From: Scenedesmus sp. ARA3
Lineage: Eukaryota; Chlorophyta; Chlorophyceae; Sphaeropleales; Scenedesmaceae
DNA: 64,000 nt
Assembly: GCA_004335835.1 (NCBI GenBank)
Contig: RWJK01000864.1
Span: forward strand, 16,853-80,852
Direction: 5' to 3'
Shown here piece after piece: positions 35,772 through 48,010 of the stretch; position 1 is the first letter of the stretch, and the number at the start of each line of letters is the position of its first letter. Position numbers and translations under genes: made by a program. Under the pieces are notes generated by a model, which saw only the letters and a list, made by a program, of their open reading frames with translations, made no database searches and was not told where the DNA came from.

Positions 35772-38700
35772 ATGAAAGTGAAGGCAACAAAACGCAAAGC
35801 TGAGGCTGCAGACAGCCTGCATGGGGATGGACACAGCATCAAGGTCAGCAAGGTGCGTGCCCCCGCTGCTGCTGCTGCTGCCGCCTGCCTGTTCATGCAG
35901 CAACATGCAGGAACGTTGTGTGATCCTCATACACACGCGTCTTGCCGCATTGGACAGCGGTGCAAACAGCCCACCACAGCAAGTGCGTGATTAGCAGCCT
36001 TGGCTCTGTATGTGCATGTGCTGACACCCAAGCCGCCGTGGGCAGCAGCTGTGCCGGCTGAGCTTGTCTGCCTGAATTCAAGTGGTCTCACATGGCTGAC
36101 ATGTCATGCTTGTGTGTGGCACCGCAGATCAATGCAGCAGCTGCGGGTGTTGCCAGCGCACACCATGCCGCAGCAGCAGCCAGCCCACCGGCGGCTAGCA
36201 AGGCAGCCAGGCAGCTGCTGGCGCTGCAGATAGAGGCCAAGGAGAGGGCTGTCAAGCTGATGAAGAAGCTTGCAGCACAAAATGATCCTGCAAAGAAGGC
36301 TGTGCTGCAGCAGAAGCTGGACAAACTGCTGTCAAAGGCAGCACCACCGTCAGCAGCAGCAGTTGCCGCAGCAGCACCAGGTGGTGGCATCGGCAGTGCA
36401 GCAGCAGCAGCAGGTACAGCCAGTGCTGTGCCAGCAATGCGCAAGCACAGGCCGCAGCCGCTTGCAGGCATAACATCCGTCCTGGCCAACACACCAGCAG
36501 AGCAGGTGCGCTGGCAGCAACATTTTATCTGACTGCTGCACTGGGATGTGCAGTTCAGTCAGGTACAGCTTGACCAGCAGCAACTTTGCCTCCTGCAAGC
36601 AGCTTTTAAACAGCACGCCTCATGCTCTGCATGCCATGCGTCATCAACTGCCTCTCAGGGCTCCCTCTTCTGCACCTGCAGGCTCGCCGCGCGGAGCGCC
36701 AGCAGCGCTTCGCAGCGGACCTCGCAGCCATGAAGCAGCCAGGCGGCAGCAGCAGCAGCAGCGCGCAGCAGCAGCAGGACGAGGGCATCGGCGCAGCCGG
36801 CGGCTGGCTGGCGCTTGGCGGCGGCTACGGCAGCAGCAGGTCGCTTGAGAAGGAGTACCTGCGGCTCACCTCTGTGCCCAAAGCGGAGGATGTGCGGCCG
36901 CCCGAGGTGCTGGCGCAGTCGCTGGCGCTGATCAAGCGGCGCTGGCGGGGCGGCTGCAGCTACGCGTGGGCCTGCAGCCAGCTCAAGTCGGTGCGGCAGG
37001 ACCTGACCGTGCAGGTGGGTGGAGGATGGCGCGGCTGCTGGTGGTGAAGATGCGCCTGTTCTGTGTGCAGGTGCTTTGCGGATGGCGGATGGAGCAGCTT
37101 GCCACTGCGCAGAGCAAGTGGACGTGCAGGCAGTAATGCATAGAAAGCTTGCTGGGCAGGCTGCTGTTGCATGCACAAGTTGTTGCACGGGTGTCTCACA
37201 TGGTCGTTGCACGTGCAGCAGGTGGCATGTGGTGCTTGCAGCTGCTGATCAATGCTGGTTGTGTCACCGCTCTGTGTCGTAAGCATGATGATGTGCACGC
37301 TGCAGGGTGTCGCTGACGGCATGGCGGGTGACGCGTCTGAGACGCATGCGAGCGTGGCGCTGGAGAATTCTGTACTCTGTCTGAGAGCTGCGTGTGTGCA
37401 TTATTCTGCATGCGTGTTGCAGGGTGTCGCTGACGGCTTGGCCGTTGATGCGTACGAGACGCATGCGCGTGTGGCGCTGGAGTCCAACGACCTGCCTGAG
37501 TTCAGGCAATGCCTGGCGCGGCTGAAGCAGCTGTACAGGGCAGGGGTGAGTGACGCAGTTAGGCCAGCAGCTGGGTGGTGGCAGCTTCAGTGCTAGCGCT
37601 GCAGTGCACAGCAGCCATCAGATATGGTAGTGTGTAGCAGCGTGTGTAGCAGCGTGCAGCACCTGCCTGGATCGTGTGATGCGGCAGATGCGGCAGATGT
37701 AAGCCTACGCCTTTGGAAGTGCGGCGCAGCTGTCCTGCAGAGAGTCGTGGCGGTGTGTGTCAGTTAAGCAAGCTTCTCATTTATACTTGCCAGCACGCTG
37801 GTCCCTGTAGTTTTACACACCTGCTGCTGCATGTCCCGCGTGCGTGCAGGTGCCTGGCTGCGCGCCCGAGTTCTACTCGTACGCGGTGCTGCACGCGGCT
37901 GCGCTGGGCCCGCTGCTGCTGAACCAGGAGCTGGGGCAGCTGCCGCGGCACCACCTGGAGCACCCAGCCATTGTGCATGCACTGGCGACAGCAAGGACGG
38001 TCAGGTGGGTGGCAGGTACAGCAGCGTCACGCTGCTATGGGCAGGGTCCTGCCACCAAGAAACAATCGCAACACATGGCAGCAAGGTCGCGCCAGCCTCA
38101 CTGGCTGCGCTTGCATGCAGAGGTAGTTAGACTAGACATTGTGAAAAACATTATCAGACATTGCTGAAGCAACCAGTCGGTTTGAAAGACAAGCAATGCA
38201 AGTGCTGACTTGCTCTCACTGGTTTACGATATGCGTCACAATGTTGTGCCTGTGTGAAGCGAGTACATGCGCCATGTCCCCGCTTGCAACAGGCATGGCA
38301 TTGTCCAGCGTATTGCAGCTCACCGAGAACAAGTCAGCACATGTTTGGCTTGTCAGCTAGCTAGCTTTGGCAATGTCTGTAGCTCAGTTTCTGTGTGCGG
38401 CCGCACAACTGCCTGATGTGCTTCATACCAACCCATGTACTGCCTACGTCCTGCACTTGTTTCGCCTGCGTGCATCACGTCTGCCGTCTCTCTGGTGCTG
38501 CTGCTTCTGCACCACCGCCTATCCACCACAGGTCTGGCGCCTACGTCAGCTTCATGCGGCTGTACACCTCCGCGCCGCGCATGGCGCCGTACCTGATGGA
38601 CGCGCTGCTGCCTCGCGTGCGGGGCCAGGGCCTGGCGGCGCTGCTGGCAGCGCACCGCCCGGCGCGGCTGCCGCTGGGCTGGGCACTGTTGCAGCTTGGC

Positions 38701-39214
38701 TGGGAGGAGGACCAGGAGGGTGAGGTGAGATTTGAGTGGGGTTGATTTTGGTGGTGGACGCTGGTGCAGCTGTTTAATAGGGCAGTGGAGGACCATCAGC
38801 TGGGCTGGGAGGAGGTTTGGCAGGGCAGGCCAGCAATGCTGGGGGCAAGACGGCTGAGCTGTCTATAGGTTGATAAGATAGAGGTTGCAAGGGTGCCTGC
38901 CCATGTCCTGCGCAGTGCCTGCCTGATGATGTGCTGCGAGCTGCTGTTGCATTGCGGCAAGGCAAGTCTGCTGCCGCGGCTGGCGCTGGCGCACGATTGC
39001 ATGTTGCCGCAGGTGTGCTTGAGCTGGGATGCGCCCGTGTGCAGCTGCAGTGTGTGCTGGTGCCGTGCTGCTGGCTGCACCTCTGACTGCGGTGTGTTTT
39101 GGCTGTTTGCTGCAGGCGCTGCAGTACCTGGCGCAGCATGGCGTTGTGGTGGATGAAGCCGCGCGTGAGATTGACACGCGCGCGTCGCTCGCTGCAGCAG
39201 CCGGCAGGAGCTGA
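35772..39214 (+). CDS. SAC3/GANP-family protein of the LENG8/THP3 type
   Basis: Exons 35772-35852, 36128-36505, 36682-37014, 37423-37545, 37850-38004, 38532-38724 and 39116-39214 join in phase and give about 453 residues. The N-terminal third is Ala-rich with a basic start (MKVKATKRKAEAADS) and a helix LLALQIEAKERAVKLMKKLA. The SAC3 domain begins SLEKEYLRLTSVPKAEDVRP, then AWACSQLKSVRQDLTVQ, DAYETHARVALESNDLPEF, RQCLARLKQLY, GCAPEFYSYAVLHAAALG, YVSFMRLYTSAPRMAPYLMD and the terminal winged-helix part HGVVVDEAAREIDTRASLAA. This order matches LENG8/Thp3 proteins, which act in nuclear mRNA processing or export. The usual HIRNEF-like segment after DLTVQ is replaced by GVADGLAV. A decayed copy of that exon lies in the intron before it. 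Confidence 0.88.
37302..37500 (+). repeat. Decayed copy of the LENG8-like YETHARVALE exon in the preceding intron
   Basis: GCAGGGTGTCGCTGACGGCA at about 37303-37322, continuing through GAGACGCATGCGAGCGTGGC to about 37363, copies the true exon start at about 37420-37485. The copy has substitutions that change YETHARVALE to SETHASVALE and then diverges. It retains a CTGCAG acceptor. Confidence 0.9.
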
Positions 39215-40782
39215 GGCGGCAGCAGCAAGCAGCAGCAGGAGCAGGCCTGTGCCCATGTGCTGGTGCTGCTGCAGCAGAGGCAGCCGCGCTAATGGCGCGC
39301 AGCTGCAGGCAGTATGCGGTGTGTCTGTAGCTGCACACAGCGACCGTTACTGGCCGACTGTGCTGTGGGGTCGCATGCACCAGCTTTTCAGGACATGTCG
39401 TATGCCACAATCCTGGCGAGCTGCTTAGAAGCGGTTCCTGGGTTTGGTGCCTGCATGCAGCATCTGGTGCGCTGGCTCTCGACATCAGCTGCTTTTCTCC
39501 CCAGCTTTATATAGAGCTTAGTAGTGCACCACGCATGCAGTATCGCATGGTTCTGGCTGGGAGTGTTCTTGTATAACCAACAACAATCGCAGCGGCAGTG
39601 GCAAATGCACTTTGCCCGACACTCACTGACTGACTGGTGCCTGTACTTGTACCTCACTGAAGTTTGACTGATTGACTGGGAGTGGGAGTGAGGAGTTGAT
39701 GTCTTATGCCTCTTTGGGTAGTAGCACTGCTGCCCAATAGGCATCGCAGCGTGCACGTTTGATATTGGTTCATGTAGGAAGCAGCTAGTAATTTGATTTG
39801 AGTGGCAGCTGCATGCAGCTTTGCAGCCTTGTGGTGCACTGCACTTCGTCGCTTGCTGTGATGGCAAGCGGCATGCAGCAGGCGCTGCACTTTAGCATGC
39901 CTGCTCTGCTTCGTTTAGTAGTGCATGCATGAAGATATGCTAGGCAGGCTAAGGCCAGTTTTAGATGCAGCCTGTATTATGATGCAGAGCTGGGTAGAGC
40001 AGAGTGGTGCTCGCCAGTGCGGACTGCTTGCATGGCAGCTGGCGTATGTTGTGATGACACAGTCTTCGTTGTTGCGGTGGCAACCCAAAGTCAACGACGT
40101 ATGCTGGACACATGTGCATCCACCGTAGTCCTCAGGACTTGGTGTATCAAAGTTCGTTCTTATACATGTCCACCACAGTCTGGGAGTGTATCACAAGCTT
40201 GGTGATTTACAAGCAGGTTACTGTAAACAATGTGGGCAGATGGATCATCATCTGGTGTAACTCTATTTGACTGGAAAATCATCTGAATGGTCTTGCTTCG
40301 CCTCTGCGGTGAAGGCGTGTAGCACAGCTGGCTAGCATACAACATCAGTTCAACTGGGAGTGGGAGTCCCACACCATCACTGAGGTGACCTCAGCATGAT
40401 GGCAGCCAGCTTCTGGAGCATACGGGCCGGCCTGGAGAGGCAACTGGTGAAGCTTAATGAGGAACTTGCCATTCACAGAGGAAATGGTCAGCTGTGATGT
40501 CTGGGCACATAACTGTTTCGGCGCGTGACCCCAGCTGCTGGGACAACTCTGTTCTGCTGCTGCAGCAGGGCTGTAGCAGTGTCACTGTCACATCGGGCAG
40601 CTATCTGTACGCACCAAAAACTTGTCCCCTTTTTCAATGACAATGATATGGTTTACAAACAGTGTAGAAGCGTGAGATAAGCAAGTAGGGTTTGAAAGCG
40701 TCGAGTTGACAGTTCGCGCGAAACCAAGTCACAGCTGCAAAATCACCAGCATCTTGTCAGCTTGCGTATCAATTTTTCAAAC
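39215..40782. other. Spacer between the LENG8-like and coiled-coil genes
   Basis: About 1.6 kb between two plus-strand genes. It holds GACTGACTGG-type simple sequence near 39630-39670 and no frame with recognisable content. It presumably contains a long 3' UTR and the next promoter. Confidence 0.4.
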
Positions 40783-43700
40783 ATGAAGCTGGACGGGGCT
40801 GACAAGGAGGCGCTACGGCAGCAATACCAGCAGCAGCTGCAGCAATGTGGCAAGGTACGCATTTGCAGGCAGTGTCGTCAAATGCGCAGCATGATGCAGG
40901 ATAGCGCTGAATTCACAGAGACACATCTTCAAACAGCATAACCTCAGCATCAGCCAGTGTCCGGCAGCGCAGTGACGATGCAGGGGTGCTGCAGGGCCAA
41001 CGCCAGCAGCAGAGCAGCACCTGTGACACGTGTCCAGCATGAGAGCACCTCAAGAATATGCAGAACATGTTTGATGCCAGCAGACTGAGCAGCAGCGACG
41101 AATAAGACAGGCATAACTTGTTGTTGCTGCCCGGCCACTGCCCTGCAAGTACAGGTCCCTATCTCCTGGGCACCTGCCAAGCACAGGAGCACGCAGATAG
41201 ACACAGAGCGCGTGCTGCCTGGCACATCAGACTCACACAGCGTGCTTGCAGCAGTTACAGCCTTGCACTCACCCAAGAAGTCCACTCATGCAAACAGCAA
41301 AGCCACGCGGGCGCACAGCAGCAAGCGCGGCGCAGCAGGAAGCAAGCAGGCAGCTACCATCAAAGCAGCTGAGCTAGAGCCGCAGCCAGCAAGCGTTTAC
41401 AGGACAGAGTTCTGCAAAGATGGTGCAGAGCAGCAGCGGCTGTCGCAGCTGACAACAACGCGCCGAGTCCTGCAAGGGAGCAGCGAATGGGCGCTGCTGG
41501 ACCAACTGGAGCACAGCATTGCTGAGCAGGAGGTGCGTGCTTGTGGGAGCTTTCAAAGCAGCTTGGGCCGTGGCAGAGCACACAGCGGCTGAGCAAGGAT
41601 ACAATGAGGCCATTGATGTATGTAACTATAGCTGCAGCCCTTGAGCTGAATGCCAGAGGCACAAGGTTGACCTGCTGCACAGCAGAGCAATGATGCATTG
41701 CACTGCCACAAGATATACATGCTGGCTCGCTTGCTTGCTTGCTGCGCTATGCTCTGCAGGTAGCAGTACGCCAAGCGCTGCGGCAGCAGGTGCAGCAGCA
41801 GCAGAAGCAGCAGCTCGATGCGCAGGTACAGGAGCACGAGCGCGCGCGGCAGGCGGCAGCGGCAGCCAAGGCTGCTGACCTCGCTGCAGCGGCAGCTGAT
41901 GTTGCTGCTCACCAGGCGGAGGAGGCAGCAAAGGAAGAGGCGGCGCGGACAGCAGCTGCAAAGCTGAAGGCAGACAGGGAGCAGCAGGTGAGAAGCAGGC
42001 AGCTGGGTTTGCGTGGCAGGCATTGACTGTAGTGGCTGGTGGCAAACAGGTCAACTCTGGTCAACGGTCTTGAGGTGGATACTTGCAGGAAGCCGCTCTT
42101 TAGTATGAGCTGTCTGAGGTGCTGCAGGTGTGCCACCAACTGTACTGCTGCAGGGGTGGGGCACAGCTGTGCCTGTATGGCACGGCACTACACTGCAACT
42201 GCTGAATCGCCTACAGCACTTGCAGCTGCTTACCACTGCCGCTGCTGCTGCGCTTGCCCCTGTATAGAGTGCCGCCGCAGAGGCTGCGCGCAGGCGCGCA
42301 GCAACCAAGAAGGCGCGTGAGGAGGCTGCGCTGCTGGCCTCGATTGAAAAGCAGATGGCCGCAGCAAAGGAGGCGGCGGCAGCCAATGCCGCTGATGCCA
42401 AAGCAGCAATGGAGGCAGCGCGCAAGGCAAATGAGGAGGCCCTGGCGGCCAAGCAGCGGGCAGCCAAGGAGCAGCAGGCGAATGATGAGCGGCTCATGGT
42501 TGAAACCATCAGGTGAGCTGTTGTTTGTAAACCAGCTGCTGTATGTGGCCGATATGATACTGCTCCTTGACTCCGAAGAACTAAGGCACCTGCATAGCTG
42601 CGCACCTTTAAGCAATGCTGGGCCAGGGCAGCCCCATACTTTCCTGTACACTGGGGCCTGCCAGGAGCTTGTCCGATTAATTGTGTGGAATATGAAGGCG
42701 GCCAAGGTAGCAAGTGACATACATGCGAACAATATTCCTGCGCAGACGCTCACACGGCTGGCTCACTGCTGCTGCTGCTGCTGCTGCTGCCACAGGACGC
42801 TGCAGTGCCAGGAGGAGGCGCGCGAGGCGGCCCTAAAAGCGTTCCACGACAACATCGCGGCGCGTGCGGTGCAGGCTGGCGCTGCTGCTGTGGCTGAGAA
42901 CCGCGGCCGCGCGGAGCGTCAGGAGCGGCTGGTGGCGGCCAGCGAGGCGCGGGCCAAGGCAGAGGCGGAGGTGCGCAATTAGCAAAGCTGCCTTTCGTTG
43001 TGTTGCATCACGCTGAGTTTGGATGGGGTCTGAGGGCAAAGAAGAAGGGTTGGGGAGGCGGCGGATGGAGGCACACGGGGTGGCTTGGGCGGTGTACTCT
43101 TCACAATGGTGAGTGGGCATGATGCCTTGGGCTTTGCACGTGCCTTGCATGGTGCAAACAAGAGGAGCGGCTGGTGGCGGCCAGCGAGGCGCGGGCCAAG
43201 GCAGAGGCGGAGGTGAATGACATGTAATATTGTGATATTTGTAGGGATGCCGTGTACAGTTGTCAGGGGTGAGGCTGAGTCAGCATCTTGAGGAAGGAGC
43301 GTCTGGGAGCGGGGAGGGAGGGTGAGGGGATCAGAAGCGCACCGTGGATGGAGCTGCCACACCTGCAGGTGTTTATGTCTTGCTGCTGGCACTGCTAGCC
43401 TCTGCTGCTGTGTACACAGCTGCTGCCACTGCCGCTGCCACTGCTGCTGCTGCTGCAGGCCAAGCATGCAGCAGAGGTGGCCAAGCGAGCTGCCATGGCA
43501 GCCGACATGAAGGCAGCTGCTGCTGCCGCCGCTGCTGCCAAGGCGGCTGCGCAGCAGGTGGCGCTGCAGGAGCAGACACAGACGCGGCTGGAGATGGAGG
43601 TAAGGGCAGTGGTTCGTGCTGCTGCTGCTGCTGCTGCTGCTGCTTCTGCTTCTGCTGCATGTTACACGGCTGAGCCCTACCAGTCAGAATGCCTGGCTCA

Positions 43701-44045
43701 TCAACCTCAAGATGTAACGCGTACATTGAGGCCTTGCAGCTGCACAGCTCATGCAGCATGATGCAGGGGATGCCTTCACGTCTGTCCTGCACGACAATCT
43801 GCACCGTGCTGCGGCTGCCGCTGCAGGCCCAGCTGCAGCAGTTCAGGCTGAGCGAGAGCCTGACAGCAGCGCAGCGCAGGCAGCGCAATGCGCAGTACAA
43901 GGCGGCGCTGGAGGCGCAGATCGCGGAGGCGGAGGCGCGCGCGGTGCTTGATGACGTGTTCATGGCGGAGCGGGAGCGCGCGCTGAACCGGCGGCTGATC
44001 GTGACGGCGCGCGGCATGATGGCCGGCATGGGGCAGGGGCCTTGA
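40783..44045 (+). CDS. Ala/Glu/Arg-rich coiled-coil protein, possibly flagellar
   Basis: Seven exons (40783-40854, 41155-41532, 41760-41987, 42268-42512, 42796-42970, 43459-43599, 43827-44045) join in phase to about 485 residues, TGA at 44043-44045. The N-terminus is MKLDGADKEALRQQYQQQLQ. A basic linker follows, then SVYRTEFCKDGAEQQRLSQL. From about residue 150 the protein is nearly all charged helix: KQQLDAQVQEHERARQAAAA, EEAALLASIEKQMAAAKEAA and similar. The C-terminal block RRQRNAQYKAALEAQIAEAE then VFMAERERALNRRLI resembles the QYKxxLExQI and ExxxNRxL patterns I associate with coiled-coil axonemal proteins. That link is inference. Two introns end in CTG runs and one holds an exon echo. 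Confidence 0.75.
42765..42795 (+). repeat. CTG run before a 3' splice site in the coiled-coil gene
   Basis: Eight CTG units followed by CCACAG, the acceptor for the exon encoding TLQCQEEAREAALKAF. Another CTG run ends at GCAG 43458 before the AKHAAEVAKRAAMAAD exon. Confidence 0.92.
42918..43216 (+). repeat. Exon-end echo in the coiled-coil gene
   Basis: The exon end GAGCGGCTGGTGGCGGCCAG, GCGAGGCGCGGGCCAAGG and CAGAGGCGGAGGTG (about 42923-42973) recurs almost unchanged at about 43165-43214, including the donor GT. It lies about 240 bp downstream in the intron. Confidence 0.93.
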
Positions 44046-45208
44046 GCGTGTGTTTTAACCGTCAAGACAGTGTCGGGGACGTACACTGGGTTCGTGCGGA
44101 AGACGCCTGCTTCGGCGCAAGCTGATTTTGATCATGCAGTCGACAGTTGCCGACTCTGCTATGTGGCGGGCAGAGCAGCAGCTGCGCCGTGAGCTCATTT
44201 GGGCTGCTAGTAGCAGGCGGCTGTCGTGCAGCTTGGCCGTGTTTGAACTTTTTCCATACGCACAGCTGAGCTCGAACTTCTGAGCAGTCACTGTGGAACA
44301 GACAAGTTGCCACAGGTGCACATCTGTTGCCTTTTTGTTATCGGAAGGTACTGTACTGCAGCCCTATGGCATGACTGCACTGCAAGGCAGGTGCAAGGCC
44401 AAAGCGCCTGGGCTTTAGATGTCCGGTATGCATGTAATGTTACAAATGACCGGCCTGTTTAGAGCAGTCACTGTGGTGTGACCATGGCAAGCTCAGACCC
44501 ACAACCACGCCTGCGGCTATGCGAGCACACAGCACAACGCCGACAGAGCAGAATACAGCAACAGCAGGGTGCTGTAAACCAACAACTACAGCTTATTCTC
44601 TCAACAGCTGGAAAAGCTGATCAATGATCGCGAGCTCAGGTAATGACCTTACGACCCCCTGCACATGCAACCTTGCACACTGTGCGCCTGAGGGCAGCAA
44701 AGTATGCTGCAAGGCCCAACAAAAAAAATAAAACCTGCCTGCCGCACTCACAATGAGCAGCACTGAAAACAGGGACTCACGCCACAATACGGCGGGTGTA
44801 GTAGACAGGCAATTGACAATTGAACACCTGTGTAGTACGCTTGCAAAAGCTCTCATATAATCATGGGCATGTGCTACATGCTACTCAACCCTAAACTTAC
44901 TCACTTGCTTGGAACAGCCAAAAACAGGACTCTCAATGTACACGTGTACGCCCTCACTCTCACTGCATACCAACTACACAATCACCTCCACCTTTTTTGT
45001 ACAGTGCTGCCCTGTAATGTGGGCAAACCGTTCGGGCCATAGTGTACTGCTGTCACTGCGCCTGAGCAGCAACAACATCTTTTGAACAGTACAAGCGGCT
45101 GAACTGTGCACCATGCAGAAGCATACAACGTGATGCCATGCATTGACATTTCCTGCAGCTAAGCTGCATACTTTACACATCAATGTGCGTTGCCCTCCAC
45201 GTATGCTA
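44046..45208. other. Convergent spacer
   Basis: About 1.2 kb between converging 3' ends. TGTAA occurs on the plus strand at 44433-44437 and on the minus strand at 45177-45173. No convincing gene. Confidence 0.45.
45173..45177 (-). terminator. Candidate TGTAA poly(A) signal of the 45-47 kb gene
   Basis: TTACA on the plus strand reads as TGTAA on the sense strand, 32 bp after the stop codon. This position fits a chlorophyte poly(A) signal. Confidence 0.45.
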
Positions 45209-47041
45209 TCACACTGCAGCCACTGCCACTGGAACCGCTGCGCTCTCGAAAAACTCTTTGGCCTCCTTCATTGCAGCAAACTCTGACGCAGGCTCATTGC
45301 GAACCACCGCAGGTGTTGCCCTCCACGAGCTCCCATCCTTCTCACTCTTCTCTTGTGCACTGCTGCGCAGCTCAGCAGCCGCCAGCCCTGCTGCTGCTGC
45401 TGCAGCTCCCACAGCCTCAAATGCTGCTGCACACTGCCTAGGGCTCAGATCCAAGCCCTGCATTGCTGCCGCCAGCACAACAAATGCCGCGCTGCTCACA
45501 TCCCTGCCCAGCACCTCCGTTGTGATGCAAATGCTCGCCCTGCCATCCACCCACCCAGCCGCCGCTGCGGCTGCCGCAGCGCCAGCAGCAACTGCGCGGC
45601 GGCTGGCTGCTGCTGCCAGTGCTGCCGCAGCCGGCACGTTTGACCGCACCCTGCTGCTGCTGAACTCTGCTGAGTCAGCTGCAGGCAGCTGCTTGACCAT
45701 CAGGCTTGGCTTGTATGGCAGCAGGGCCAGCACACCTGTCAGGACCAGCCTGACCTGGTCCTGAGAAGCTGTCAGGCCCTCAGGCCCTCCCTCAGGACCT
45801 CCTTCAGGCCCAGCCTGAGCTTCAGGCAGCTCCAGCAGCCATGCCAGCAGCAGCTTGCGTGCTGAGCTTGGTGTGTCGTGTGGGAAGGCCACTGGGATGC
45901 TGTGCAGCTCCTTGCCAAAGCAGGCGCTGAGGGTCTGCAGCTGGGATGCAGCCTCTGCTGCTGCAGGGCTGTCCTGCTGCACGAGCAGGAACCTGCGTGG
46001 GGACAGAGGCAGCGGAGAGCTTAATCAGATGCTGGTTGTAGGATTCCTGCAGTGGGCAGCCTGTACTGCGCTAGGGATGTTGGTGAATAGGACACTATGC
46101 TGGAAGCACCTGGTCATTCAAGTGGCAGTTGCTGTGTCATTCACCTTTGCTGCACACCCCTGAGGTGGAAAAGATGCATTAAACCTCTGGCAAAATAATG
46201 CAGGCAGCACTGCAATGCAGGGACTGCATGCGTGTCTGCTTTTCAACACCCTTGCAGTGCTAGACAAACAAGATCCATGCTTTGCTCACCCGTCCCTCCC
46301 AAAGCGCTGCTCTGCCAGCTGCACCAGCCACGCCTTCAGCTCAGGGTGCGCCTCAAACACTGCCGCTGCCTCGGGCTGCAGCGCAGCCTCCAGCAGCCAG
46401 CTGCCCACGTGGCGGCGCTGCAGCTTGCCAAAGACTGTGGACAGCAGCGCAGCGTAGAAATGGCCCTTGCCTAGCACGATGGGGCCGGCCTCGCAGCTGA
46501 TGCCCTGCAGGGCAGCGGCAGAAGCAGCAGCAGCGGCAGCAGCAGTTTGTAGGGTTGCACAGGGTGCTTTTTGTCCAACAATCATGTACACAGCTGCTCG
46601 AAGCTGCTCGCTGAAAGGCGTTGCTGCCACAACTGTCCCTTTCAGCAAAGACAGCATCTTTCTTGTGTTGGGCATGCAGTGGCCAGGTGTTGTGTGGAGC
46701 TGCAACTGAAAGGCAAGCACAGCAGAGAAGCATGAAACCCTAAAGATGCTTGACCAACAGCTGATTTAGCCGCTCACCAGGTGCTTCAAGGCATCCAGAT
46801 CGCAAACGTGCTCGCCCTGCGACAGCAGCCTGCCGGCAGGCGTGCCGCAGGACTGAGGGATGATGCCCAACCCTTCCACCTCAGACTCTTCTGCGTCATG
46901 CAGGTCAAGGCTCTGCAGAACCTTTGGCCGGCATGTGGCCACGTTGATGCGTGTGTTAGCACGAAGAGGGGGAGCAGGGCGCTGCAGAGCGACGCACGGA
47001 GTGCGGAGCATGGTGCAGGCGTTTGGCGCGAGAGTGTGCAT
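45209..47041 (-). CDS. Unrecognised protein with a plastid-like leader
   Basis: ATG at 47041; stop at 45211-45209. Exon 1 (47041-46778) begins MHTLAPNACTMLRTPCVALQ, rich in Arg, Ala, Thr and Pro with few acids, like an algal organelle transit peptide. It ends QGEHVCDLDALKHL. Exon 2 (about 46708-46290) encodes LQLHTTPGHCMPNTRKMLSL, SEQLRAAVYMIVGQKAP, an Ala run, then GISCEAGPIVLGKGHFYAAL and FGKLQRRHVGSWLLEAAL. Exon 3 (from about 45993) starts FLLVQQDSPAAAEAASQLQT and carries ICITTEVLGRDVSSAAFVVL near the middle. Splice phases agree if the first donor is GACGG|GTGAGC. The protein is mostly helical and Ala-rich, about 480 residues. I know no matching family. A GPEGGPEGGPEG repeat occurs in exon 3. 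Confidence 0.7.
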
Positions 47042-47442
47042 GGTGAAGTGACAGGTGCGAATTGCGCTGCAAGCAGCATCAAGAGAGATACTTTATGACC
47101 TTTGAAATGGTCCCTGACGATCATATGCAAATGGATCCAGGCTTGGGCGCTGACGAGCATCGGAATCATGTCAGGTATCAAGGCACTACACGCAACAAGG
47201 CCCAACGAGCCCCCGACGAAATCAAACTAGTTCAAAATTGTTCTATAAACAGCAATACTGATTACATGATATTAATCACGCAAAGCAACTGTGTCGGGAG
47301 GCGCACATGTTCCAGTGCGAAGTTCTCCCTAGCTCAGCTAGGCTAGCTGTACTCAACCAGTGTGGCTGTGACTCCAAGGCCTCAACCTGCCCCAACACTT
47401 ATACAACGAACTGAACTACCAGAGTTGCAGCGCCAGCAGCAA
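47042..47442. other. Spacer between the unknown gene and PSMG3
   Basis: A 400-bp gap between two minus-strand genes, serving as 5' flank of one and 3' flank of the other. It is A/T-rich compared with its surroundings and contains the TGTAA at 47266-47262. No ORF of interest. Confidence 0.5.
47262..47266 (-). terminator. Candidate TGTAA poly(A) signal of PSMG3
   Basis: TGTAA on the sense strand about 177 bp after the PSMG3 stop. Confidence 0.4.
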
Positions 47443-47768
47443 CTACAGCAACTGCTGATCCCTCACAACTGCCAGCAGCTGCTTCACTGTCTCAGGCGTA
47501 TGCTGCTTGAAGGCCAAGCAGCACAGAAGCGGCCTGCAGCAGCAACCACGCAATGGCAGCAGCAGCACAACCACAACATGGGTGCCGATGGCCACAACAG
47601 TAGGGGTCTTCGTGGTTGTTATGCTACACTGCTATGCCTTGTTTTGCGGCAGCATACAGCACTGAAGCCCACTTTAGCATGTCTCTCAACGCCCTGCCCG
47701 CTGCCTACAAAGGCACCATGCAACTTCGCAACCACCTGCTGCACGGTCAAACTGTCAAACCAGTGCAT

Positions 47769-47799
<31 letters not shown>

Positions 47800-47967
47800 G
47801 CTGCTTCTTTCAGAGTGTCTGCCGGTGCCGACTCACTTTGTGCTGCCTCTGCTGTTGGCGTGCTCCACCAGCTGCCGCGCTGCCACTGTCAGCAGCGGCT
47901 CGTCGCGCTTGCCCACAAGCACTGAGGTGCTGAAGGTGGTCTTGCCCTCAAAGGTGGCGTCTTGCCT

Positions 47968-48010
<43 letters not shown>

